Positions 54,083 to 64,000 of a stretch of 64,000 bases of DNA are shown piece after piece. Made by a program: the position numbers and the translations under genes. The DNA lies in contig CAJQUW010007819.1 of assembly GCA_907163375.1 (NCBI GenBank), forward strand, positions 310,001 through 374,000, written 5' to 3'. The notes under the pieces are model-generated. The model saw nothing but the letters and a program-made list of their open reading frames with translations, was not told the origin of the DNA and searched no databases. Each line of letters starts with the position of its first letter. Position 1 is the stretch's first letter. The DNA comes from Prostheceraeus crozeri. Lineage: Eukaryota; Platyhelminthes; Polycladida; Euryleptidae.

Positions 54083-56470
54083 TTAAAATGTTATTTGGTT
54101 AGCCACTGATGCCTTTGAAATTCCTTTTAATGTTTTATGTGTTTTAATATTATTAGTTGTATCATAACAGTAACATTTAGATTTTAAAAATATAGCTTCT
54201 GTTATGAAATCTTCATTTCCTAACTCATCTTTTACTTTACATAATTCTGAAGGATGAATAAAATCTTTTATTTTGTCTATTTCTTCATCAAGTGAAGAAT
54301 TATACGGTACTGTTAATTCTAAGAAAACGAAATCCGTATCTGTAAAGTGTAATTTATAGTTTTTGCCATAAGCAAGTGCTAAATGATCATATATAAATCT
54401 ATACATAAATAGCTTAGCTGGTTCTAATATAGTGAATCCAATAAAATTAAACTTATCATTCTTTACGCTAATTCGACGTAAATGTACAGCACATAGATTA
54501 TCACTAAATCTAGTAGTTCTTTTATATGTAGGTTTCCTTGTTAAATTTTGAAACCTATCTCTATCATAAACTATTTTAATATTTTGTCTATTACGCACAT
54601 TTTCTAAAGTCTAACCATAAAATGCATTATTCATTAATTTAAAGAACACGTTTCCAAAATCATCTTTATTTCTTTTAGCTATTTTACGTTTTTCAATATT
54701 GAACTCTATATAATTTTTTGACCACCTAGATTCTTGATAAAAAAGTTTTCGATGTATTTTGGTGAGAATCATTCCATGTTCTAAATACCAATCTAGCATT
54801 CTTCCTTCAACAACATACTTTCCTTTATTACTTTGTGTAAACATAAGTTTTTTTGTTGGTCTGTATTTCTTAGGAATCAAAGATTTTTGATAATCTGAAA
54901 AATCTTCTATATTAGGAATTTTGTTTTCGGGACAGAAAGGAAAATATTTTGTTTTATCTTTTATTTCATCAGGATATACTAAATCAACTTCATATATATC
55001 ACCATGATTATGATTTCCATCATATGTTTTTTGATAATCAAAAATATTACACCATTCCATCTACATGTTGGTAATTCTTGTATCATGCAAGAAGAATATA
55101 AGTTATTAAAATCATAATATAACAAATAGTTTTCTCTCATGAATTCATCAACTGTTGCTTGACTCTCTTCATTTGATATAAGTCCTTCTATATTTTGATT
55201 AAACAATTTTATAAACTGATCGCTTTTTTCTGGAGATAAAGGTTTATATATTCCACAATCATCAGGATTTACTTTTTTATTGTAACATTTAACACATCTA
55301 TTACCTAAAACTGATGAAACACCACCTCTAATTCCAGATCCAAAAAGTAATAAATTATCACATGTATTTTCTTTATAATGTCTAAGTTTAACACCAGTAT
55401 GTTTTAATCCTAATAACCATGTTAAACCTGGTGTAGAATAACAATAACATGGATCTATTCCATAATATTCTAAACACATGTCACGAAAGTTTTCAAAAAG
55501 ATCAGTAAGGATAAATACATCTATCTGAAGATATTTCATTGTATAATCATACATTGTTCTACAATTTAACTCTCTCCAATTCTTTTCAGCTTCTGCATAG
55601 TCTTCTTCAGATAATTGTGATTGTTTTAATGTTGATTTAAATTTATTTATTGGAGGAAGTTTTTGTTCTTGCATTATTTCATTTATTCCATTTATATCTC
55701 CAGTTATGTATTCATACGGAAATATGCCTTTTACAGGTTTTAAATTATATTTATTTAATATTTTACATTGTTCAGGTTTCAAAGTTTTTCCCATTACATC
55801 TAATGAATAAGGAGTAAAAAATCTAAATGCATCTAAAATTCTAATACAACCTAATTGTATTAAAAAATATTGTTCTTCTTGTTTACATAGTGCATTTATT
55901 TGTTGCTCTTGTAATTTTTCAGATGAAAATAAATCTTTCATTACTAGATGGAAATCATATTTAGAACCATTGTAGAAACATAAAGGAACAAAGTTATATT
56001 TAAATTTATTAGCATTAAGATTAAAAGAATTTTGTGCTGCACCTCTATATAATCCATTTAGATGATCATGATCTTTTACTTTATCATTACCCAATTTTTT
56101 TCCACAGCAATAACAATTTTTTTCATTAACAAAATTAATTTTTTCTTCATCCGTTAATGGAAGCATTGGTATATTTGTTTCAAGCAATTGTGAAAAACGT
56201 CCTTGTAATTCTTCTACTTTCTTTGTAAACAATTCTGAACTATCTTCACCACACAATTGGTAATATTCTGATTTAAATAATTCAGGATAATTTGAATGAA
56301 TGTACATTCCCCAACATAACGGTTTTTGTTCAAATAAATATTTTTCTTTACTTTGTTCAGGTGCACTTTTTTCATATTTACCATTATCACAATTTTGTGT
56401 TATCTTAACATTATATGCTTCGAAATCACAATAAATAGTAAAGGGTACTTTATTTTTCAAATAATGTCTA

Positions 56471-57004
56471 TTATATATTAAATAATAATATTATTTTAAA
56501 AAAAGTATTTTCAACTGCTTCATTTTGTTGGCAATTCTCCAAATGTCTGTTCATTTCTTCTTTAGTTCTAAAGCTCGTCATACATTGGAGACAGGGAAAA
56601 TTAGCATTATCTGACGTTTCTGTAAATATAGAAACATCTTTACACAATATAAAATGATCCTGATAATATAATATATTCGCTTGTGCTGATTGCTTTGTTT
56701 GTTTTAATTTTTCAAATTTATCTTGATATATTTCATGTGTTAAATCGATGTGTCTTTGAAAATCTTTTTCAGACTGTTGATAATTTTGATTTAATATTTG
56801 CAGCATTTGTTCATATTCTTTACTATATTGCTCTTTATATTGCTGTTGACATTTTTTTAAACATTCATTTAATTCTTCATTTATTTTTTGATTGGTTTCA
56901 TTTAATTCTTCATTGTCCTCATTTAATTCTTTATTGTCTTTATTTAATTCTTGAATCGTTTCTATCTTATTTTGATATTTATGGTGATATTCTTGTGGCA
57001 ACAT
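56471..57004 (-). CDS. Polinton-like region: coiled-coil protein with C-terminal zinc finger
   Basis: 177 residues. Residues about 10-45 are a near-perfect heptad coiled coil built from NKDNKELNEDNEELNE-type repeats. A second helical part follows. Near the C terminus is FPCLQCMTSFRTKEEMNRHL, a C2H2/C2HC-type finger (C-x2-C-x12-H-x3/4-C). Product role unknown. It lies directly upstream of the polymerase exonuclease on the same strand. The frame looks open throughout. Confidence 0.5.
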   Translation of the reverse strand: MLPQEYHHKYQNKIETIQELNKDNKELNEDNEELNETNQKINEELNECLKKCQQQYKEQYSKEYEQMLQILNQNYQQSEKDFQRHIDLTHEIYQDKFEKLKQTKQSAQANILYYQDHFILCKDVSIFTETSDNANFPCLQCMTSFRTKEEMNRHLENCQQNEAVENTFFKIILLFNI

Positions 57005-57356
57005 TTTTAATTTTTTGAAAATAATCTGTTTTACATTTTTGTAAAATTTTATTCAAATTTTGTAATTTTTGTTGAAATTCTAAAGATAAAGATGAATAAT
57101 TGGAATCATGATCATAATTAAAATTACGTCCTTTATAATTATTATGATTAATCATTATTGGTGATAATGTTTTTGCAATTTGAAATTTTTCAGTACATAT
57201 TTTATTTCCTTGGTAAAAAATATTATGATGCATGTAACTTCCTCTATCATTATATACTATTTCTGATTGACATAAATTTTTATTATTCAAATAATTTTTT
57301 TTTGAATCTGAGTAAAATGGAGTAATATCACCAATAGAAACATAATTCACATTCAA
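56979..57356 (-). CDS. Polinton-like region: small hypothetical protein
   Basis: 125 residues, minus strand, overlapping the start of the coiled-coil gene by about 25 bases. Polar and asparagine-rich (NYKGRNFNYDHDSNYSSL), with a C-terminal helical stretch (LEFQQKLQNLNKILQK). No recognised domain. Codon use and base composition match its neighbours. Confidence 0.35.
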   Translation of the reverse strand: MNVNYVSIGDITPFYSDSKKNYLNNKNLCQSEIVYNDRGSYMHHNIFYQGNKICTEKFQIAKTLSPIMINHNNYKGRNFNYDHDSNYSSLSLEFQQKLQNLNKILQKCKTDYFQKIKNVATRISP

Positions 57357-57764
57357 TTCAAAAACATTTACTTTTATTAAATTTTTGTTCTTTTTATGAA
57401 TCTTTATTAACTAACCTATGATAATCATATGGAAATTCATCTAAGCCATCAGAGAGATCAAATTCCTTTATATAATCTTCTTTATTATAATGACTTAGTC
57501 TTTCTTTGTGATATTCTGCAGGATGCAAATGTGCTATAATACTCCACAGAAAACAATAATCATCTTCATTTTTTATGTTGATTAATTGTGGTGAACTGAA
57601 AGGTAAAGGAACATAACTACCACCAGTATTATTTTTATATTTATCAATTACTATTTTCTTAGATAGCATTTTAACAAATCTCCAACCAGATTCACGTAAC
57701 TGGGCTTCAATTATACAATTTTCTAATTTATTTATCATCGATTTAAATATGGGTTGTATATCAT

Positions 57765-58109
57765 TTACATTATGAATTTCTTGTGAATTTGTAAATGTCC
57801 TTGTATTATTTCTTCAGGAATTCCATCAGGTCCATTTTTTGTATAAAGTACTTCTACATTCATATAACATTTGAAAGATTTCTTAAATATTTTGAAAAAG
57901 TTTGTTAATACATTATAAAAAGTTTCATCGGTTTCATTATGTTCAACAGATTCATTAAATAAATATTTCATATCTGTTACAGCTTCGTCAAATTCATCTA
58001 TTTCGTTAAATTCATCAGTATCACTAAATAAATATCTTCCATCTGGTAAATGTTCATCTTTACTATTAAAAACTTTTTTATATTCCGAATGTGAATAATC
58101 ATCAAACAT
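57765..58109 (-). CDS. Polinton-like region: acidic hypothetical protein
   Basis: 114 residues, rich in aspartate and glutamate (FSDTDEFNEIDEFDEAVTD). A C-terminal FKIFKKSFKCYMNVEVLYTK and IPEEIIQGHLQIHKKFIM pattern resembles the segment that in Polinton polymerases precedes the GSYVPLP region, so this may be the upstream part of the polymerase gene rather than a separate protein. It sits 27 bases upstream of that region. Confidence 0.4.
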   Translation of the reverse strand: MFDDYSHSEYKKVFNSKDEHLPDGRYLFSDTDEFNEIDEFDEAVTDMKYLFNESVEHNETDETFYNVLTNFFKIFKKSFKCYMNVEVLYTKNGPDGIPEEIIQGHLQIHKKFIM

Positions 58110-58141
58110 TTTTTTAACTTTTATATCAGCAGGTAATGTTT

Positions 58142-58384
58142 CTATATAGTTTCATAATTATTTAATTTTGATATATTTCCTTCATCAACTCGATCTACAT
58201 TTTGTAAATGCAATTTACTTTGTAAATGAGATTGATAACTTCTTTTTGTTTGCAACTTTTTTTTACATAAAATACAATAAAACTTTTCCATTTTTTTTAA
58301 AGAAAAAATTTGTGTTTTAATTTTAGATATAAACATTCTATTACCAAGGTCTTGAGAGTTATTATATATTATTACATATTTCAC
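58142..58384 (-). CDS. Polinton-like region: C2H2 zinc-finger protein fragment
   Basis: The frame contains FYCILCKKKLQTKRSYQSHL followed by QSKLHLQ, a C-x2-C-x12-H-x4-H finger of the U1/matrin-like kind. The likely start is the ATG within KKMEKFYC near 58291, about 50 residues. Minus strand, first of the gene group upstream of the polymerase. Function unknown; DNA or RNA binding is likely. Confidence 0.45.
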   Translation of the reverse strand: MKYVIIYNNSQDLGNRMFISKIKTQIFSLKKMEKFYCILCKKKLQTKRSYQSHLQSKLHLQNVDRVDEGNISKLNNYETI

Positions 58385-58728
58385 GTTCTTTAGTTATTTT
58401 ATTTTCTTTATCATATTAAGTTCCATCATATAATGTTTTATCAAAAGATAATTTAAATTTATTTTCACTAACTATTGATTCTTCATCAACATCATAAATT
58501 ACACTTTTTGGTATAGGATGCCGTTCCCATGATAGGAATATCTAACTATAAACTATATTTATTATCTGATAATAATATAATAGAGAAAAATATTGGTCTT
58601 TGTTCTCTTTTGGAAAATTTAATAACACCACCATAATCTGAATCATTTTTAGTTTTTATTAAAGATGATAAAATTTTAAATTGATTAGATGTAAATCCTA
58701 ATTAAATGTTAATAGACCTGACACATAG
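58385..58728 (-). pseudogene. Polinton-like region: coding remnant next to the transposon insertion
   Basis: The minus strand reads smoothly in parts (SNQFKILSSLIKTKNDSDYG, GVIKFSKREQRPIFFS). Similar sequence continues on the far side of the inserted transposon (63690 onward: NNDGIVEDTIRQ), so a gene of the fossil was split by the insertion. No domain recognised. Confidence 0.45.
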
Positions 58729-58755
58729 CGCCGGCATTCCGTCGAACCGTCGTAT

Positions 58756-61112
58756 GTCCAAATTTTGCGATTTTGAGTTATTGATACCATCTTACTCAAA
58801 ATTTTGCGCTCTTTCCATCTAGCTTACTTATAAACGTCAAAAACCAATAGTTTTTGAGATAGCTGTGTCGTATAACAGCATCAGATAGCTTTTTTGCAGA
58901 TTTCGTTTTCATCGAACCGTCGTATGCGCTATACGACAGTTCGACAAAAACTTTTTCTTCATTTCTTAATCAGTTGAAGTGTCGTATGAATGATACATCA
59001 GTTAGATGTAAAATATTTTCCCTTTCAACTCGGATACGACTGCACGCGGCTTCTGGTAGTGCATGTGATTTGACATGGTTTTATTATCACTCGTTACAGA
59101 TTTATTGATTCATGTACGTGTTTTGGATATTTCGCCAACTCAACTATACTATGCATCTGTTATTCCAAGAGAGCATGGATATTATTCTGGACACCATACC
59201 CTACGTTTTCTTTCAAACCGATTTATGTATTTTATGTAAGGAGAGATGTATGATACAGGTGTCCAAGATAATACGCAGCAGCTCTGACGAACTAGGCGAC
59301 GAGTATTTCTAACGAAATCACCAATGAATAGCGCCTGAGTGACGCAGACCTCACATGCTATTGCCTAATGACGACTTGTAAGTGAATCATGTCGATGGAC
59401 GTGAACTGGTTCTTGCCGGAAAATCTATAGTTTGACTCCTTCTCCTTAGGTCTTCATCTTAGAATTTTGGGATCTAATCATCTATAATAATCATCTATTT
59501 TGGGATAGTATTGAATTATCACACTAATATTGCAACTTTTTGGATTATATCATGCATCTTAATTTTTGATAATTCATGTTTTTAAGGATACTTATTTCAA
59601 CTGCCTTTTTTTGGTGCTGTTATGCCTGTCTAAAAAATTGTTAAGAATAGTCATTTCCTTATTGTGTTTTCTACAATGATACAGTACTTATTGACAGACC
59701 TTTATATCCGAAATCATAACGAAGAGAATTTGATAATGTTTTTAAACAGTTTAATGTTGATTCAACGGTATCTGACTTGCTCTCTTTTTCTTTTTAACTA
59801 GTCTATATGTTCTGTAATAGCCTTCTGTGATCAGATCAGGTGAAAATTTTGAAAAAGAGGTCTATCAAGTGTGCAGTAACAGAATGTATTTATCTTCAAA
59901 ATGATAAATGATTGCCATACGAACGCGCGTATGACTATCCATTGTATGTGAGATCCAGTGTTTTAGTCGCAAAATCAGTGGTGGGACAACGGTAAAACGG
60001 AAAAATTACGGAGCGTTTTTCTTCTATACGGCTCATAGATGTGGTCACATATTCGTAGTGGGGGGTACGGTAAACTCAAAATATTTTAGTGGGGGTACGC
60101 CGTACTGCCGCGTACCCCCTCCACTACACCACTGGTGAGACCATTGCCAGTTGTTAGTCTATGCATCTAAGGGATCCATATGATCAATCGTAAGCCTGAG
60201 ATCAGTTGAGAGCACCTCAATCCACGTAAAAGCTACGCAGTTCGGTTGACAAGGAAAAATCAGTAACTACAATTCTTTTATTTATGCCTACGTGAATGCG
60301 ACTGATACTAAAGTCGAATCTACAGTATAAACTCGTACATAAAATCTCGGTCCGCATGGATTTTTGTCAGGCTTGCCGTTGAGATTGGGATTGGGTCATC
60401 AAAAAGTAGCCCAATCCCAATAGGCAATCTCCTTATGGATTTATACTACTTACAAGCTATCTTTAAAGATCATATTATGATTTGTTATCCACATTCTTAG
60501 AATTATTGCGTAGTTATCGAATCATCGCATTCTGTTTTTAAAATTTCCATATTCTTGTTTCATTCCGTTTTATTGTTTGCTACTGTCACACACTACTTTG
60601 TACTATTTGTTACACAAGCATCTACATTTACAAGAAGTATTATAATGAAAGGTTCTTCTTTTTCTATATATTACTCTAATACAGATTAGACACATTTTGA
60701 AATGAAGAAAGTTTGCAATAGGCAATTTCAGTAAAATGTACATAAGTATAGATAGTACTTTTAAGAGAATAAAATTTCTAAATTCAAATTTCGTCTACTT
60801 CACTAATACGGTATTCTCGTATGCAAAATGCTAAAGAACATATACGAAGTCAGCATATTTATACATGTACATGTAAGCAGTGCAATGTGCGTTGAAATAC
60901 AGTTGAATATGGCCATTAGACTATCTGAGGATCAGTGTAGGCATTATATACACGTCCCGGTATCATTTAAGTTTATTTCACTCTAATAGGTATCAATTTG
61001 AATATTAGAATCTTCGTTGGGATTGGATAAGAATATCAGCCCAACGGCAAGCCCAATGTTTGTACGTAGTTGCATGATTTTCCTGTTTGAAGCATATTAC
61101 ACTGCTTCCAAC
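58756..61112. other. Left non-coding part of the 4,957-base transposon
   Basis: About 2.3 kb between the left terminal repeat and the transposase with no recognised protein. It holds subterminal repeats (58913-58990), a 159-base element-like repeat (59976-60134) and a hairpin-forming GATTGGGATTGGG/CCCAATCCCAAT at 60391-60425. Promoter elements were not identified. Confidence 0.5.
59976..60134. repeat. Short element-like repeat with CAGTGGTG ends
   Basis: Begins CAGTGGTG and ends CACCACTG, with a GC-rich right half (GGGGGTACGCCGTACTGCCG). It could be a 159-base hAT-like MITE nested in the transposon. No target duplication was seen. Confidence 0.35.
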
Positions 61113-63111
61113 ATGTCCATTCCATCTACGCCATCTGCAACACCAGGTCAGAATGATTGCAATATTATGTCTCTTCAACTACCATCGTCGCTTCGCTCCG
61201 CTCCGTACGACGATGCAGCCTCCAACTTCACTTCGGTCCAGCCACAGACGTCGCTTCGCTCTGTCTCCACGTTTCCGCAATTTACATAACATTTAAATGA
61301 AGAAGAACCAGTAGTTGTGTCAAGTGAGCGACTTCCTGAAGAGTTTCAGCTGGAAGCACCATCACCCGAAGAAACAAACGAAGACACTATTAGAAGAAGA
61401 ACAGCCACGAAAAGAAAAGGCACCATCATAAAGGAGAGCAGAAATTCGGGAAAAAAGTACATTTCCGAGAAATCCGGTATTGAAAAACAAGCTGTGCTAA
61501 TGGGACCACCATGCTCATCACATCTTCTGTGCAAAGAAATAACGGAAAGTCAAAGGATTTCAACATTCAACGGATATTACCAGCTTTCCAACCTCTCATC
61601 GAAAAGAAATTTCTTGAACCAGCATGTCATACAAGAAGACAGCAAACACCAAACAGGTAGACGAAAGCATACAAACAGGTACTTCCTCACAGCTGATGGG
61701 AAACGGAAGTCAGTCTGTAAAGTCATGTTCCTTTCAACCTTAGGTATATCCGAGCGTCAAATCACGACAATGCTAAAGAAGAAGGGACCTCATGGAATTC
61801 TGGAAGAAGAGAAGAGAGGTGTCTATTTCGGAGCGAGGGCAGAGCGGGCTAAGAAGAAGACAAAAAACATACTGAGTCATATAAGCCGTTTCCCCAGAGT
61901 TGAGTCTCACTACGTGCGAAAAGACACAAGCAAGAACTACTTGTCACCTGAACTCATGGTTCAAAAAATGCATGAAATGTATGTTAGCGAGATGGATGGA
62001 AAAGAAGAAGTTGCATCTTTTGAAAAGTACTACAAGGTCTGGAAAACTCAGAATTTGAGTTTCCATGTTCCAAAAAAAGATCAATGTGGATTATGTTCAT
62101 CGGCAAGAGAATCCGAAGACATTGATTCAGTCGTGAAACAAGAATATGAAATTCACATCAAGCAAAAGGAAGTGATATGGGCGGATAAAGAAGCTAGCAA
62201 GAAAAAAGCGGCTGATGACGATACACATGTAGCGATGTAAGTAAGTAAGTACGATGGCATTCGATCTGGAGCAAGTGATATTTTTGCCTAAATCAAATCG
62301 GTCCGAGATATTTCATAAAAGAAGATTGAGCAACTATAATTTCACATTGTACAATTTCCATTCAAAAGACGCATGGGCCTTCGTATGGCACGAGTGCATC
62401 GCTGGGAGAGGATCCAACGAAATTTCCTCTTGCTTATATCAGCACCTGGTGAAGCTAGACGAGCAGGAGGTGGAGACAGTTAATATGTACTGCGATGGCT
62501 GCTCCGGTCAGAACAAAACTTCGATTCTGCCAACCATGATGATGTTTGCAATCGACCACTCTGCTCATTTGCAGCGCATTCGCCTCAACATCATGGTTCC
62601 TCACCATAGCCAGAATGAAAACGATTCCGTGCATTCATGCATAGAAAGAGCCATGAAACGATCCGGGGATCTCTTTGTACCGGCACAGCTGACACCTGTC
62701 ATACGATGTTCTAGAAGAAAGGAGCTGAATGTCGTCGAAATTTCTACGGAAATGATATTGGATTGGCAGAAAATGTCTAAGGAAATTGGCGTTCTTCGTG
62801 TTCGCAAGAGCGAACAAGGTGCGGAAATTAAGTGGCCAGCAATGACTCAGGTTGAGGTTAGAAGAGGAGAACGTCATAAGCTGTTTTTCAAAACATCTCA
62901 TTTGGATTCCGAATTCGACGTCCTGGACCTGAACAGCAACAGGCGTGCATCCCTACCACAACAGATGTCTTTGCCGCAGCCTTCGAGACAGGAACCACCA
63001 GCGATGTCAGCGGCCAAGCACAACGACCTGATGTCTTTATGTACCGGAAGATGTCCCGTGATTAGCCATCCGGACTATCAGGAATTTTATGCGCGTTTAC
63101 CCCATAAGTAA
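61113..63111 (+). pseudogene. Transposase of an unassigned DNA transposon family (D-D-E type, inferred)
   Basis: From an ATG at 61113 (MSIPSTPSATPGQND), through one in-frame TAA at 61287-61289, to 62237; then a 19-base insert of GTAA repeats; then 62254-63111. Parts: a low-complexity N terminus; FLTADGKRKSVCKVMFLSTL and GISERQITTML; YVRKDTSKNYLSPELMVQKM; SFHVPKKDQCGLC (CxxC); MAFDLEQVIFLP; WHECIAGRGSNEISSCL; VNMYCDGCSGQNKT; and NENDSVHSCIERAMKR. The aspartates of FDLEQ and CDGCSGQN and the glutamate of HSCIER are plausible catalytic D-D-E residues. The same pattern occurs in uncharacterised proteins of many invertebrates. About 640 residues in total. Superfamily not firmly known to me. Confidence 0.7.
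62236..62256 (+). repeat. GTAA repeat inside the transposase gene
   Basis: GTAAGTAAGTAAGTACGATG separates GCGATG from GCATTCGAT. Without these 19 bases the two coding parts would read on directly (HVAM into AFDLEQ). GTAAGT is also a strong splice-donor sequence, but the 3' end lacks AG, so an intron is unlikely. Confidence 0.7.
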
Positions 63112-63349
63112 CGTACTTTCTTATTTTTTCTACTTGTATAGACATCAATAGAACTGCTTGAATTAGGTCAAGATTAAAGACTATTCTTTTATACTAGATG
63201 ATTTTATAGATACAAGCTCAACTCGTAAGTGAATATGAATCGTAAGTTCTCTAGTGAATATGGCTTAGTAGCCTATACTGATATGGTAATAACATATTCT
63301 GTCAGACTAATACGTGTGGTGTATCAGAAAATGTTTCTATTAGTTTTCT

Positions 63350-63480
63350 GTCGAACTGCAGTATAAGTGTCGTATGAGTGAAAATTTCGTTTCACATTTT
63401 ACGTCGAACTGAAGTATATGTGTCGTATAAGGTAAAATGCTCCTTACAATTTACGTCGAACTGAAGTATAAGTTTAACAC
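63350..63480. repeat. Subterminal repeats of the 4,957-base transposon
   Basis: Three copies of GTCGAACTGxAGTATA, two of them followed by GTGTCGTAT, at about 63351, 63402 and 63453, spaced by about 51 bases. They echo the terminal repeat core TCGAACCGTCGTAT and may be transposase-binding sites. Confidence 0.7.
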
Positions 63481-63689
63481 ATTATAACTCGATCAAATCA
63501 ATAGATATCAACCTAATAAGTCAATATGTGAAACCAGTGGGTGTGATTTCATAGGTACTCAAGTTTCAAGCGTTTCGAATGGACAGATTCTGTAAAAATG
63601 GATTTATAATAAAGTAAAAAACTTTAAACGTCGATTTCTCAAAACCTCAAAAATTCAGATACGACGGTTCGACGGAATGCCGGCGATAG

Positions 63690-64000
63690 TTGTCTAATAG
63701 TATCTTCAACTATTCCATCATTATTATTTTCAATTGTAAGAAAATGAAATTTAGATTAATTTTGATTATATGTAGTATTAATATCATAATGAGATATAAA
63801 TTTTTCTTCACTTACATTTTTATAACTACTAATATTTTTGTAATCTTTTTTACCATTTACACCTTTTTCAGATATTTCAGAATCATCATCATTATTATCA
63901 GATTCTTTAAAATTATCATTATCAGATTCTTCAATATGATTCACAGGATTATTTTGCTTATGATTACGATCATGATTATTATTACTACTATTATTTTCAA
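63690..64000 (-). pseudogene. Polinton-like region continuing after the transposon
   Basis: Very AT-rich minus-strand sequence encoding a low-complexity acidic, asparagine-rich tract (ESDNDNFKESDNNDDDSEIS) that runs off toward the window edge. Same base composition as 50-58.7 kb, confirming that the fossil continues past the insertion. Confidence 0.5.

Larger units (their letters stand above)
54083..57738 (-). pseudogene. Protein-primed family B DNA polymerase (Polinton type, fossil)
   Basis: From the N-terminal side: a region with GSYVPLPFSSPQLINIKNED and CFLWSIIAHLHP (57394-57700) that precedes the polymerase in many Polintons; the exonuclease with FTIYCDFEAYN; an HNH-like zinc segment (CYCCGKKL and VKDHDHLNGLYRGAAQN); YLQIDVFILTDLFENFRDM; polymerase motif A YYDFNNLYSSCM; motif B region FFKLMNNAFYG; motif C KLHFTDTDFVFLEL. 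This is the protein-primed polymerase that copies the element. Two small proteins (56471-57356) lie between the N-terminal-type part and the exonuclease. The region is broken in a few places. Confidence 0.8.
58725..63689 (+). mobile_element. 4,957-base DNA transposon with 27-base terminal repeats and ATAG duplication
   Basis: Element 58729-63685, flanked by ATAG at 58725-58728 and 63686-63689. Terminal repeats of 27 bases start CGCCGGCATTCCGTCG and are perfect inverted copies (58729-58755 and 63659-63685). Subterminal motifs built from TCGAACxG and GTCGTAT recur at 58913-58990 and 63350-63480. A plus-strand transposase is encoded at 61113-63111. The insertion splits a gene of the Polinton-like fossil, so it is younger than that element. 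Perfect ends and a mostly open gene suggest a fairly recent copy. A four-base duplication fits Sola-type or Chapaev-type elements; assignment is uncertain. Confidence 0.85.
49985..64000. mobile_element. Polinton/Maverick-like element, broken fossil, interrupted
   Basis: A very AT-rich block with two convergent gene groups. Plus strand: a membrane protein, structural-type genes and a packaging ATPase (50.5-53.75 kb). Minus strand: protein-primed family B DNA polymerase (54.0-57.7 kb) and coiled-coil and zinc-finger proteins (56.5-58.4 kb), continuing beyond 63.7 kb. The gene set and layout fit Polintons/Mavericks and related adintoviruses. No integrase or cysteine protease was seen in the window; they could lie past 64,000. 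A DNA transposon has inserted at 58729-63685. The coding parts show several breaks, so it is treated as a fossil of moderate age. Confidence 0.75.

Noticed and set aside
59112-59312. 66-residue open frame in the transposon's left part
   Set aside because: No motif and no splice context; within chance expectation.

Overview
The window is animal (metazoan) nuclear DNA, most likely from an aquatic invertebrate; I cannot name the species. It is AT-rich, has no bacterial-style operons, and its splice signals and mobile elements are eukaryotic: several Penelope-like elements with GIY-YIG domains, CR1-, RTE- and jockey-type LINEs, a Ty3/Gypsy element, hAT and Tc1/mariner-type elements and a Polinton-like element. 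Almost everything recognisable is mobile DNA. The only convincing host gene piece is one exon of a DEG/ENaC/ASIC-type sodium channel (8279-8451, minus).

Layout. 1-4.3 kb: mostly unassigned, with two copies of a GC-rich foldback repeat and a LINE tail. 4.3-7.6 kb: a Penelope-like element with 720-base inverted arms, abutting a second, oppositely oriented Penelope-like element. 7.6-12.7 kb: the channel exon, a tRNA-like sequence and unassigned DNA. 12.7-14.6 kb: a decayed hAT element of the CGGBP1-like kind. 14.8-15.7 kb: a near-perfect foldback element with TA flanks. 16.8-17.9 kb: a third Penelope-like fragment inside inverted repeats. 18.1-26.1 kb: nested retroelements, in which an old LINE was hit by a Ty3/Gypsy element (5-base target duplication CTGCA) that was itself hit twice by LINEs. 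26.4-27.2 kb: an RTE-type LINE tail. 28.9-37.06 kb: an 8.14-kb unit bounded by inverted repeats and TA, containing a 3,293-base direct tandem duplication with no difference I could see. 40.2-41.4 kb: a CR1-like LINE. 41.6-45 kb: a Penelope-like element interrupted by another, with a 12-base target duplication. 45.4-49.95 kb: a nearly full-length CR1-like LINE interrupted by a 1.37-kb element that carries many copies of a 15-base motif. 50-64 kb: a very AT-rich Polinton/Maverick-like fossil (packaging ATPase, capsid-type protein, protein-primed family B DNA polymerase, zinc-finger proteins) interrupted at 58.7-63.7 kb by a 4,957-base DNA transposon with 27-base terminal repeats, ATAG target duplications and a transposase whose superfamily I cannot assign firmly.

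How the parts relate. There is no pathway or operon here; the organisation is insertion within insertion. The relative order of events can be read from target duplications at 19373/26106, 42196/44668, 46944/48322 and 58725/63686. The best candidates for something under-described are the 4,957-base transposon, the 8.14-kb TA-flanked unit with its duplication, and the motif-rich 1.37-kb element.
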